Positions 1-5,441 of a stretch of DNA of 9,597 nucleotides are shown one piece after another. The translations under genes and the position numbers were made by a program. The stretch is from an uncultured Angelakisella sp. (GTDB lineage: Bacteria; Bacillota; Clostridia; Oscillospirales; Ruminococcaceae), in contig CALGIL010000292.1 in the NCBI GenBank assembly GCA_937914895.1, forward strand, positions 1 to 9,597, read 5' to 3'. The stretch's first letter is position 1, and every line of letters begins with the position of its first letter. The notes beneath the pieces were generated by a model, which made no database searches, had not been told where the DNA came from, and saw nothing but the letters and a program-made list of their open reading frames with translations.

Positions 1-1
1 G

Positions 2-1399
2 CTGCTGGTGACCCGCACCCTGGAGGCGGGGGGCGGGGGCAGCAGCAAAATCGGTGGGCGCCCCGCCACCGCGGCGCTGCTGCGGGAGGTCTGCGGGCTG
101 CTCATTGACATCCACGGCCAGCACGACAACCAGGAGCTGCTCTCGCCGGAGCGCCATGTCCGGTTTTTGGACAGCTTTGGGGACCTGCAGCCCCAGTTAA
201 GGGCCTATCAGGAGGCCTATGGCCAGGTCTGCCGCATCCGGGAGGAGCTGGAGCGGCTGCAGGTGGACGAGAGCTATAAGCTCCAGCGCCAGGATATTTT
301 GGAGTACCAGATTAAAGAAATCGAAGACGCCGCGCCCCAGCCCGGCGAGGACGAGGAGCTTCGCCTCCAGCGGGAGCGAATCAAAAACGCCGAAAAAATC
401 ACCGGCGCCCTGGGGGCAATTTACGACCTGCTGAGCGGGGGAGAGGACAGCGCCGGGATGCTGGAGGCCATGGGCGCCCTGGAGGAGCAGCTGGAGGTAG
501 CCGCCCCCTATGTATCCGGCCTTGGGGAGTATCAGGACAGGGTGCGGGAGGCGGCGTACAATCTGCAGGAGCTGTCCGCCGCGGCCAGAAGCTGCCTGGA
601 CGACCTGGACTTTGACCCCCGCCGGCTGGATTCCATCGAATCTCGGCTGGACACCCTGTATAAGCTGACCCGGAAGTACGGCGCCACGGTGGAAGAGGTG
701 CTGGCCCACCTGGAGCAGAGCCGCCGGGAGCTGGACGACCTCACCTTTTCGGAGGAGCGGACCCGGCAGCTGGCGGACGCCCTGGAGGCGGCCACCGCCG
801 AGGCCCAAGCCCTGGCGGACGGGCTGTCGGCGGCAAGGCTGTCGGCGGCGGAGCGCTTTATTGCGCTGGTGGAGGCGGAGCTTGCCTATCTGGACATGGC
901 CGGGGTGACCCTGGCGGTGTCCCACGACCGGCGGCCCCTGGGCCCCGGCGGATGCGACCAGCTGGAATTCCTTATCGCCACCAACCCCGGGGAGCCCCCA
1001 AGGCCCCTGTCCCGCATTGCCAGCGGCGGCGAGCTTGCCCGCATCATGCTGGCCATGAAGACGGTGCTGGCGGACAAGGACGGCGTGGGCGCCATCATCT
1101 TTGACGAGGTGGACGCCGGGGTCAGCGGCCGCGCGGCCCAAAAAATCGGCAGCAAGCTGCACCAGGTGGGGCAGAGCCGCCAGGTTATCTGCGTCACCCA
1201 CCTGGCGCCGGTGGCCGCCTGGGCCGACCATCACATCCGCATTTATAAGACGGTGGAGGACGGGCGCACCTACACCCGGGTGCAGCCCCTTGGCCGCCAG
1301 GAGCGGGTGGAGGAGCTGGCCCGCATCACCGTGGGGGAGCACATCACCGACATCTCCCTGCAAAACGCGGCCGAAATGCTGGCCGCCGCCGGCCGGTGA
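2..1399 (+). CDS. recN: DNA repair protein RecN, 5' end cut by the window
   Basis: RecN is an SMC-like ATPase that acts at DNA double-strand breaks during recombinational repair in the cytoplasm. The frame is open from base 2 and ends with TGA at 1397-1399, giving 465 visible residues. Family members are about 550-575 residues, so roughly 100 N-terminal residues, including the Walker A loop, lie before the window; the GTG at base 8 is internal, not the start. Visible landmarks, counting from the first full codon: the IHGQHD motif typical of RecN (about 37-42), a long Glu/Leu/Arg-rich coiled-coil region (about 60-270), the ABC signature SGGELA (341-346), Walker B IIFDEVDAG (365-373), and the switch histidine in VTHLAPVAA (400). 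All C-terminal ATPase motifs are intact. No terminator follows the stop; the tyrS promoter begins 15 nt later. Only the left truncation limits certainty. Confidence 0.97.
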   Translation: MLVTRTLEAGGGGSSKIGGRPATAALLREVCGLLIDIHGQHDNQELLSPERHVRFLDSFGDLQPQLRAYQEAYGQVCRIREELERLQVDESYKLQRQDILEYQIKEIEDAAPQPGEDEELRLQRERIKNAEKITGALGAIYDLLSGGEDSAGMLEAMGALEEQLEVAAPYVSGLGEYQDRVREAAYNLQELSAAARSCLDDLDFDPRRLDSIESRLDTLYKLTRKYGATVEEVLAHLEQSRRELDDLTFSEERTRQLADALEAATAEAQALADGLSAARLSAAERFIALVEAELAYLDMAGVTLAVSHDRRPLGPGGCDQLEFLIATNPGEPPRPLSRIASGGELARIMLAMKTVLADKDGVGAIIFDEVDAGVSGRAAQKIGSKLHQVGQSRQVICVTHLAPVAAWADHHIRIYKTVEDGRTYTRVQPLGRQERVEELARITVGEHITDISLQNAAEMLAAAGR

Positions 1400-1413
1400 C
1401 GGTTGCATAGGGC

Positions 1414-1443
1414 TTGACAAAAACGGCCAGCATACAGTATGAT
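1414..1443 (+). promoter_or_regulatory. Sigma-70-type promoter for the T-box/tyrS transcript
   Basis: A perfect -35 box TTGACA (1414-1419) is followed after 18 bp by TATGAT (1438-1443), one mismatch from the TATAAT consensus. It starts 15 nt after the recN stop and places transcription initiation near 1450, just before the first conserved parts of the T-box leader. The position relative to the leader makes this convincing; the start site itself is inferred. Confidence 0.8.
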
Positions 1444-1449
1444 ATTCCC

Positions 1450-1725
1450 GTGTAATGGCAGGGAAGGGAACAAGTAGCGGTGGGGACCTTTCGCCCCAGA
1501 GAGCTTCTGGCCGGTGCGAAGAAGCGGCGAAAGCCATCCGCGAATACATCCCGGAGCCGCGGCCCGAACCATACAGTAGGGCTTGCCGGGTGTGACCGTT
1601 ATATCACAGAAGTTTTTGACGACTTCCCAAGGGCGCGCCGGGTAACCGCGCGCCAAACTGAGGTGGTACCGCGACGCTGCGTTCGCCCTCTGTACAGCTT
1701 TGTACGGAGGGTTTTTTGTTTTTTT
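1450..1725 (+). promoter_or_regulatory. T-box riboswitch, tyrosine-specific (tyrS leader)
   Basis: This leader RNA senses uncharged tRNA-Tyr and controls transcription into tyrS. The T-box core TGGTACCGCG is at 1664-1673. Its TGGT can pair with the tRNA end ACCA, where the discriminator A fits tRNA-Tyr. Stem I can be drawn: AGTA (1473-1476) faces GAATAC (1542-1547) across a GCGG/CCGC helix (1477-1480 with 1538-1541), and the specifier is UAC (1545-1547), followed by A. Above it, CTTTCGCC (1488-1495) pairs with GGCGAAAG (1526-1533), then AGAGAG (1498-1503) and CTTC/GAAG (1504-1507 with 1518-1521) close the distal loop. A GC-rich Stem III lies at 1632-1654, with GGCGCG and CGG pairing to CCG and CGCGCC around a GTAA loop. 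GAGG before the core can pair with CCCTC at 1686-1690, which is also the 5' arm of the terminator, giving the usual antiterminator/terminator switch. The leader's 5' end is inferred from the promoter. Confidence 0.95.
1686..1725 (+). terminator. T-box-controlled intrinsic terminator
   Basis: CCCTCTGTAC (1686-1695) pairs with GTACGGAGGG (1702-1711) in a 10-bp stem with one T-G wobble and a 6-nt loop AGCTTT. A T-rich tail follows (six T, one G, seven T; 1712-1725). The 5' arm CCCTC overlaps the antiterminator, so the two structures exclude each other. Because no other terminator follows recN, this hairpin probably also ends recN transcripts when tRNA-Tyr is charged. Confidence 0.93.
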
Positions 1726-1877
1726 CCGAAAGCTGCGAAGACCAATAAACGATTATCTTTCCAAAAGCCGGTAAAATGCGAAAGGCTTTGTTTTTTCCGA
1801 AAGCCGCGAAGACCAATAAACGATTATCTTTCCAAAAGCCGGTAAAATGCGAAAGGTTTTGTTTTTCCCGAAAGCCA
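1726..1877. repeat. 71-bp tandem direct repeat, two full units plus a stub, in the tyrS leader
   Basis: Unit 1 is 1726-1796 and unit 2 is 1797-1867. They differ at only three positions by eye (T/C at the ninth base, C/T in the GGCTTT or GGTTTT arm, T/C at the last base). A third copy begins at 1868 with CCGAAAGCC and then diverges. Each unit contains AAAGCC (1764-1769; 1835-1840) able to pair with GGCTTT (1784-1789) or, through a G-U wobble, GGTTTT (1855-1860), followed by a T run. The remaining 1878-1948 is A/T- and purine-rich and ends in the tyrS Shine-Dalgarno; I see no gene in it. The block lies after the T-box terminator, so it is transcribed only on readthrough. The 71-bp period is not a multiple of three, and neither strand gives a credible protein. 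Its origin and role are unknown. Confidence 0.93.
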
Positions 1878-1948
1878 ATAGGTCCTGTTTGCAATAAAAC
1901 CCGCGAAGATGAAGATTATAAAAGAAACCAAAAGAGAGGAAGAACCCT

Positions 1949-3169
1949 ATGGAAATTTTTGAAGAACTGCAGCGCCGGGGCCTTATCGCCCAGATGACCC
2001 ACCCGGAAAAAATCGAGGAACTGCTTAACAAGGGCGGCGCCACCTTCTACATGGGCACCGACGCCACGGCGGATTCGCTCCACGTGGGGCATTACCTGAT
2101 GCTGTCGGTCATTAAGCGGATGCAGCTGGCGGGGCACAGGCCCATCCTGCTGCTGGGCACCGGCACCACCATGGTGGGCGACCCCAGCGGCCGCACCGAC
2201 ATGCGCCCCATGCTGACGGTGGAGGAGATCAACCGCAACGCCGACAGCTTTGTGGAGCAGATGGGCCGCATTGTCAGCCTGGACGACGCCATCATCGAGC
2301 GCAACGGCGACTGGCTGATGAACCTCAACTATATCCAGCTGCTGCGAGAGGTGGGCGTCCACTTTTCCGTCAACGAGATGCTGGCGGCGGACTGCTTTAA
2401 AATCCGCATGGAAAAGGGCCTGTCCTTTTTGGAATTCAACTATATGATCATGCAGAGCTACGACTTTCTGCACCTCTTTCGCAAGCACAATTGTGTGCTG
2501 CAGTTTGGCGGCAACGACCAGTGGTCCAACATCATCCACGGCGTGGACCTCATCCGCCGGGTGGAGGGCAAGGAGGCCTACGGCATGACCTTTACCCTGC
2601 TGGCCACCAAAAGCGGCGCCAAGATGGGCAAGACCCAGGGGGGCGCCGTCTGGCTGGACCCCAATCGCACCTCCCCCTACGACTTCTACCAGTACTGGCG
2701 CAACGTGGGTGACGACGAGGTTATCAATCGGCTGAAGATGCTGACCTTTGTGCCCATTGAGGAAATTGAGGAGATGGAGCATTGGGAGGGCAGCCAGCTG
2801 AACAAGGCCAAGGAGATTTTGGCCTACGAGCTGACCAAGGACATCCACGGCAAGGAGGAGGCCGACAAGGCCATGGCAGCGGCCAAGGCCATTTTTGTGG
2901 CGGGCGGCCAGGATGAAAATATGCCCACCACCACCCTTGGCGGCGGGGATTTTGCCGGCGGCGCCATCACCGTCACGGACCTGCTGGTGCGCACCGGCCT
3001 TGCCCCCAGCAAAAGCGAGGCCCGGCGGCTCATCCAGGGGGGAGGCATTGCGGTGGACGACGAAAAGGTATCAGATGTGGGCCTTCAGTTGGAACAATCC
3101 GCCTTCCAAAAGCCCGTTATCCTGAAAAAGGGGAAAAAGGTCTTCCATAAGGTGACTTTATCCCTTTGA
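1949..3169 (+). CDS. tyrS: Tyrosine--tRNA ligase (TyrRS)
   Basis: This class I aminoacyl-tRNA synthetase charges tRNA-Tyr with tyrosine using ATP. At 406 residues it has the normal bacterial length. The HIGH-type motif is HVGH (45-48) in DSLHVGHYL, and the second signature is KMGKT (225-229) in place of KMSKS, close to the KFGKT of the Bacillus TyrS type. Tyrosine-pocket residues are recognisable as Y165, Q169 and D172 in the YMIMQSYDF segment, followed by GGNDQW (187-192; GGSDQW is more usual). A C-terminal S4-like RNA-binding domain spans about 341-401 (TDLLVRTGLAPSKSEARRLI). ATG at 1949 is preceded by the purine-rich Shine-Dalgarno GAGAGGAAG (1934-1942) with 6 nt spacing. The T-box upstream, with a UAC specifier, independently confirms the tyrosine assignment. 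The gene is followed by its own strong terminator and is transcriptionally separate from the lipid operon. Confidence 0.98.
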   Translation: MEIFEELQRRGLIAQMTHPEKIEELLNKGGATFYMGTDATADSLHVGHYLMLSVIKRMQLAGHRPILLLGTGTTMVGDPSGRTDMRPMLTVEEINRNADSFVEQMGRIVSLDDAIIERNGDWLMNLNYIQLLREVGVHFSVNEMLAADCFKIRMEKGLSFLEFNYMIMQSYDFLHLFRKHNCVLQFGGNDQWSNIIHGVDLIRRVEGKEAYGMTFTLLATKSGAKMGKTQGGAVWLDPNRTSPYDFYQYWRNVGDDEVINRLKMLTFVPIEEIEEMEHWEGSQLNKAKEILAYELTKDIHGKEEADKAMAAAKAIFVAGGQDENMPTTTLGGGDFAGGAITVTDLLVRTGLAPSKSEARRLIQGGGIAVDDEKVSDVGLQLEQSAFQKPVILKKGKKVFHKVTLSL

Positions 3170-3197
3170 CCAAAGGGCGCGCCGCCTGCCAAGGCGG
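3162..3197. repeat. Two adjacent palindromes at the tyrS 3' end
   Basis: CCCTTTG (3162-3168) and CAAAGGG (3171-3177) form perfect 7-bp arms around a 2-nt spacer, and the tyrS stop TGA (3167-3169) lies inside this palindrome. A second hairpin follows at once: CCGCCT (3182-3187), loop GCCA, AGGCGG (3192-3197). Neither is followed by a T run, so they are not intrinsic terminators by themselves. They could be mRNA 3' structures or protein sites. The first resembles the sequence over the acpP -35 box about 120 bp downstream. Confidence 0.6.
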
Positions 3198-3217
3198 ACG
3201 ATCCTCCAAAGCATATG

Positions 3218-3265
3218 GGGCCGGAACAGACTGCGTACCCGCGCAGCCTGTTCCGGTCCTTTTTT
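3218..3265 (+). terminator. Strong intrinsic terminator after tyrS
   Basis: GGGCCGGAACAG (3218-3229) pairs with CTGTTCCGGTCC (3248-3259) in a 12-bp stem with one G-T wobble. An inner CTGCG/CGCAG helix (3231-3235 with 3242-3246) lies above a single A/C mismatch and closes a TACCCG loop. Six T follow (3260-3265). This separates tyrS from the fatty acid operon, which has its own promoter 22 nt further on. Confidence 0.93.
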
Positions 3266-3286
3266 GCCCCCCTGGCAAGTTTCCCC

Positions 3287-3315
3287 TTGACAAAGGGCGG
3301 TGGCCGGATTAAAAT
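3287..3315 (+). promoter_or_regulatory. Promoter of the acpP-fab operon
   Basis: TTGACA (3287-3292) and TAAAAT (3310-3315) are separated by exactly 17 bp, close to the ideal vegetative sigma-factor promoter. It lies just after the tyrS terminator and 56 nt before the acpP start codon. The -35 box is embedded in an imperfect palindrome (3283-3297). The match predicts strong basal transcription, as expected for acyl carrier protein. Confidence 0.87.
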
Positions 3316-3353
3316 GTACTTAATTTTTTTTAACAAAAAATATGTAGTAATTA
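3316..3353 (+). promoter_or_regulatory. A/T-rich acpP leader with a possible operator
   Basis: This is an almost pure A/T stretch in a GC-rich region, placed over and just after the expected transcription start. Outer inverted arms TACT (3317-3320) and AGTA (3346-3349) flank opposed runs of T and A. It does not match the FapR or FabT operator patterns I know. It could be a binding site for a lipid regulator, or simply an unstructured leader that keeps the ribosome binding site open. Confidence 0.3.
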
Positions 3354-3370
3354 TAAGGAGCGTGTCGAAC

Positions 3371-3601
3371 ATGGATACATTTACAAAGGTAAAGGACATT
3401 ATTGTGGAGGCCATCAGCTGCGACGAGGACAAGGTGACCATGGAGGCCGACATCAAGGCGGACCTGGGGGCGGACTCCCTGGACTCGGTGGAGCTTGTCA
3501 TGGCCTTCGAGGATGCCTTTGAAGTCTCGGTACCCGCCGAGGACGCCGAAAGGCTGGCCACTGTGGGCGACATTGTCACCCTCATCGATTCGCTGCTATG
3601 A
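3371..3601 (+). CDS. acpP: Acyl carrier protein (AcpP)
   Basis: A small acidic protein of 76 residues that carries growing acyl chains on a 4'-phosphopantetheine arm during type II fatty acid synthesis in the cytosol. The attachment serine is S36 in the GADSLDSVEL motif (33-42), at the same position as in E. coli AcpP. The four-helix pattern and the acidic helix II (ELVMAFEDAFEV) are typical. The frame stays open upstream to 3215, but ATG at 3371 is the right start: it gives the family length, has the Shine-Dalgarno TAAGGAG (3354-3360) 10 nt upstream, and lies downstream of the promoter. First gene of the lipid operon; its stop overlaps the accB start by 4 nt (ATGA). Confidence 0.97.
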   Translation: MDTFTKVKDIIVEAISCDEDKVTMEADIKADLGADSLDSVELVMAFEDAFEVSVPAEDAERLATVGDIVTLIDSLL

Positions 3602-4068
3602 GCAGGGAGGAGGGACAGGCCACAGGCGCGGAGCTGGTGCGCGCCCTGGCGGAGATTCTGCGGGGGGCGGACCTGGGGCGGCTGGAATACCGCCGCGGCG
3701 AGGAGCTGGTGGTGCTGGAGGCCCGGACCGCCCCGGCGGCGGCTGTGTCTAATCAGGCATCTGCGGCGGTGGAGCTTTCCGTGCTGCAGCCGGCGCCCGC
3801 CCCGGAGGCCCCGGCGGGCATTTTGGTCAAAACCCCCCTTGTGGGGACGGTCTACCGCGCCCGGGAGCCCGGCGGGGCCCCCCTTGTCCAGGTGGGCCAG
3901 CGGGTGCGCCGGGGGGAGGTCCTCTGCCTCATTGAGGCCATGAAGATGTTCAGCGAGATTACCGCCCCCGCCCAGGGTACCGTCCGGGAGATTCTGTTTC
4001 AGGACGGGGAGCTGGCGGAGTATGACGCGGTGCTGATGACCCTGGACCCGGGGGAGGACACCCCGTGA
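3598..4068 (+). CDS. accB: Biotin carboxyl carrier protein of acetyl-CoA carboxylase (AccB)
   Basis: AccB carries CO2 on a covalently bound biotin between AccC and the carboxyltransferase. The protein has 156 residues, as usual for the family. A helical N-terminal part (about 1-42) is followed by an Ala/Pro-rich flexible linker (about 43-73) and a biotinyl/lipoyl domain (about 76-153). The biotin-accepting lysine is K116 in EAMKM (113-117). The glycine-rich GQRVRRGEVLC (100-110) and the closing region DGELAEYDAVLM are standard for the fold. The ATG overlaps the acpP stop, and I see no Shine-Dalgarno in the preceding 15 nt, so expression probably depends on ribosomes finishing acpP. The stop overlaps accC. 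Confidence 0.96.
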   Translation: MSREEGQATGAELVRALAEILRGADLGRLEYRRGEELVVLEARTAPAAAVSNQASAAVELSVLQPAPAPEAPAGILVKTPLVGTVYRAREPGGAPLVQVGQRVRRGEVLCLIEAMKMFSEITAPAQGTVREILFQDGELAEYDAVLMTLDPGEDTP

Positions 4069-5441
4069 TCCGCCGGGTGCTGGTGGCCAACCGGGGCGAG
4101 ATTGCCGTGCGGATCATCCGGGCCTGCCGGGAGATGAACATCGAGACGGTGGCGGTCTATTCCACCGCCGACAAGGATTCTTTGGCGGTCACCCTGGCCA
4201 CCAGGGCCGTCTGCATCGGCGGACCCCGGGCCGCCGACAGCTATCTGAACATAGACCATGTGCTGGCGGCCGCCCTGGGCACCGGCTGCGACGCCGTCCA
4301 CCCCGGCTATGGCTTTTTGTCGGAAAATCCCCGGTTTGCCTCCCTGACGGCGGAGCACGGCCTGATTTTTATTGGGCCGGACGCGTCGGTCATGGGGCAG
4401 ATGGGGGACAAAAACACCGCCCGGGCCCTGATGCGCGGCTGCGGGGTGCCGGTGGTGCCGGGCTCCCAGGGACTTGTGACAGACCCGGCGGAGGCCCGCG
4501 CCACCGCGGCGGACCTGGGCTATCCCGTGCTGGTCAAGGCCACCGCCGGGGGCGGGGGCCGGGGCATGCGCCGCGCCGATTCGCCGGAGGAGCTGGAGGG
4601 CGCCCTGGCCGCCGCGTCCGCCGAGGCCCTGTCCTGCTTTGGGGACGGGGGCGTCTACCTGGAAAAGCTGATTCTTAACCCCCGGCACATCGAGGTGCAG
4701 ATTCTGGCGGACCGGCACGGCCATGTCATCCATCTGGGGGAGCGGGAATGCTCCATCCAGCGCCGGAACCAGAAGATGCTGGAGGAATCTCCCGCCGCCC
4801 GCCTTTCGGAAGAAACCCGGCGGGCCATGGGGGAGGCGGCGGTGGCCGCGGCCAGAGCCGTGGGCTACACCGGGGCCGGCACCGTGGAATTTGTGGTGGA
4901 TGGGAAGGGCAGCTTCTACTTTATCGAAATGAACGCCCGCATCCAGGTGGAGCACCCGGTCACCGAGATGGTCACCGGGGTGGATATTGTCCGGGAGCAG
5001 ATTCACATTGCCGACGGACAGCCCCTTAAGCTGACCCAGGAGGACATCCGCCCCACCGGCCACGCCATCGAGTGCCGCCTCAACGCCGAGGACCCGCAGC
5101 AGGGCTTTCTGCCCAGCCCCGGCACCATCGGCCACCTGCATCTGCCCGGCGGATACGGGGTGCGGGTGGATACCCCCCTCTTTTCCGGCAGCGAGATAAG
5201 CCCCTACTACGACTCCATGGTGGCCAAGGTCATCGTCTGCGGCAAAACCCGGCGGGAGGCCATTCTGCGGATGCGCCGGGCGTTGGAGGAGCTGGTGGTC
5301 ACCGGTGTCAAAACCAACCTGGGGCTTTTGTATATGATTTTGTACCAGCCGGATTTTATTTTGGGGCGGTATGACACCGGATTTTTGGACGCCCACCTGG
5401 AAAGCCTGCTGAAGCCCGTGGAAAGGGAGATGATGCTTTGA
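4065..5441 (+). CDS. accC: Biotin carboxylase subunit of acetyl-CoA carboxylase (AccC)
   Basis: AccC uses ATP and bicarbonate to carboxylate the biotin on AccB, the first half-reaction of malonyl-CoA formation. The protein has 458 residues. It begins with the biotin carboxylase N-domain motif ANRGEIAVRIIRACRE (8-23), then HPGYGFLSEN (79-88), the ATP-grasp glycine loop AGGGGRGMR (161-169), ERECSIQRRNQKMLEES (227-242), and the catalytic/metal segment FIEMNARIQVEHPVTE (286-301), which includes E288, N290 and R292. Position 291 is Ala where E. coli has Thr, a mild change. The start is GTG at 4065, supported by GGGGGAGG (4050-4057) at 7 nt and by the exact family N-terminus MIRRVLVANRG. The 4-nt overlaps with both accB and accDA suggest translational coupling of the carboxylase subunits. 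Confidence 0.98.
   Translation: MIRRVLVANRGEIAVRIIRACREMNIETVAVYSTADKDSLAVTLATRAVCIGGPRAADSYLNIDHVLAAALGTGCDAVHPGYGFLSENPRFASLTAEHGLIFIGPDASVMGQMGDKNTARALMRGCGVPVVPGSQGLVTDPAEARATAADLGYPVLVKATAGGGGRGMRRADSPEELEGALAAASAEALSCFGDGGVYLEKLILNPRHIEVQILADRHGHVIHLGERECSIQRRNQKMLEESPAARLSEETRRAMGEAAVAAARAVGYTGAGTVEFVVDGKGSFYFIEMNARIQVEHPVTEMVTGVDIVREQIHIADGQPLKLTQEDIRPTGHAIECRLNAEDPQQGFLPSPGTIGHLHLPGGYGVRVDTPLFSGSEISPYYDSMVAKVIVCGKTRREAILRMRRALEELVVTGVKTNLGLLYMILYQPDFILGRYDTGFLDAHLESLLKPVEREMML

Noticed and set aside
197..1549. A 450-codon open frame on the - strand opposite recN
   Set aside because: It is the shadow of a GC-rich gene: low-complexity Gly/Gln/Leu/His-rich translation, no known motif, and it runs across the tyrS promoter and T-box.
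1726..1877. CRISPR array
   Set aside because: The two units are contiguous and nearly identical along their whole length. There are no unique spacers of constant size and no cas genes.
1604..2043. Two - strand open frames with similar peptides (FRILPAFGKIIVYWSS) over the repeat array
   Set aside because: The similarity comes from the 71-bp DNA repeat being read in two different frames; 71 is not a multiple of three. No ribosome binding site or family match.
3104..3114. TTCCAAAAGCC near the tyrS end, also found inside the 71-bp repeat
   Set aside because: An 11-bp match only, in codons for the tyrS C-terminal region and with different flanks; most likely chance.
3215..3370. An upstream extension of the acpP frame from ATG 3215
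   Set aside because: It would start within the tyrS terminator, upstream of the acpP promoter, and add 52 residues unlike any acyl carrier protein.
3999..5396. A 465-codon open frame on the - strand opposite accC
   Set aside because: The + strand encodes unmistakable biotin carboxylase with all motifs. The reverse translation is His/Gly/Pro-rich with no family resemblance.
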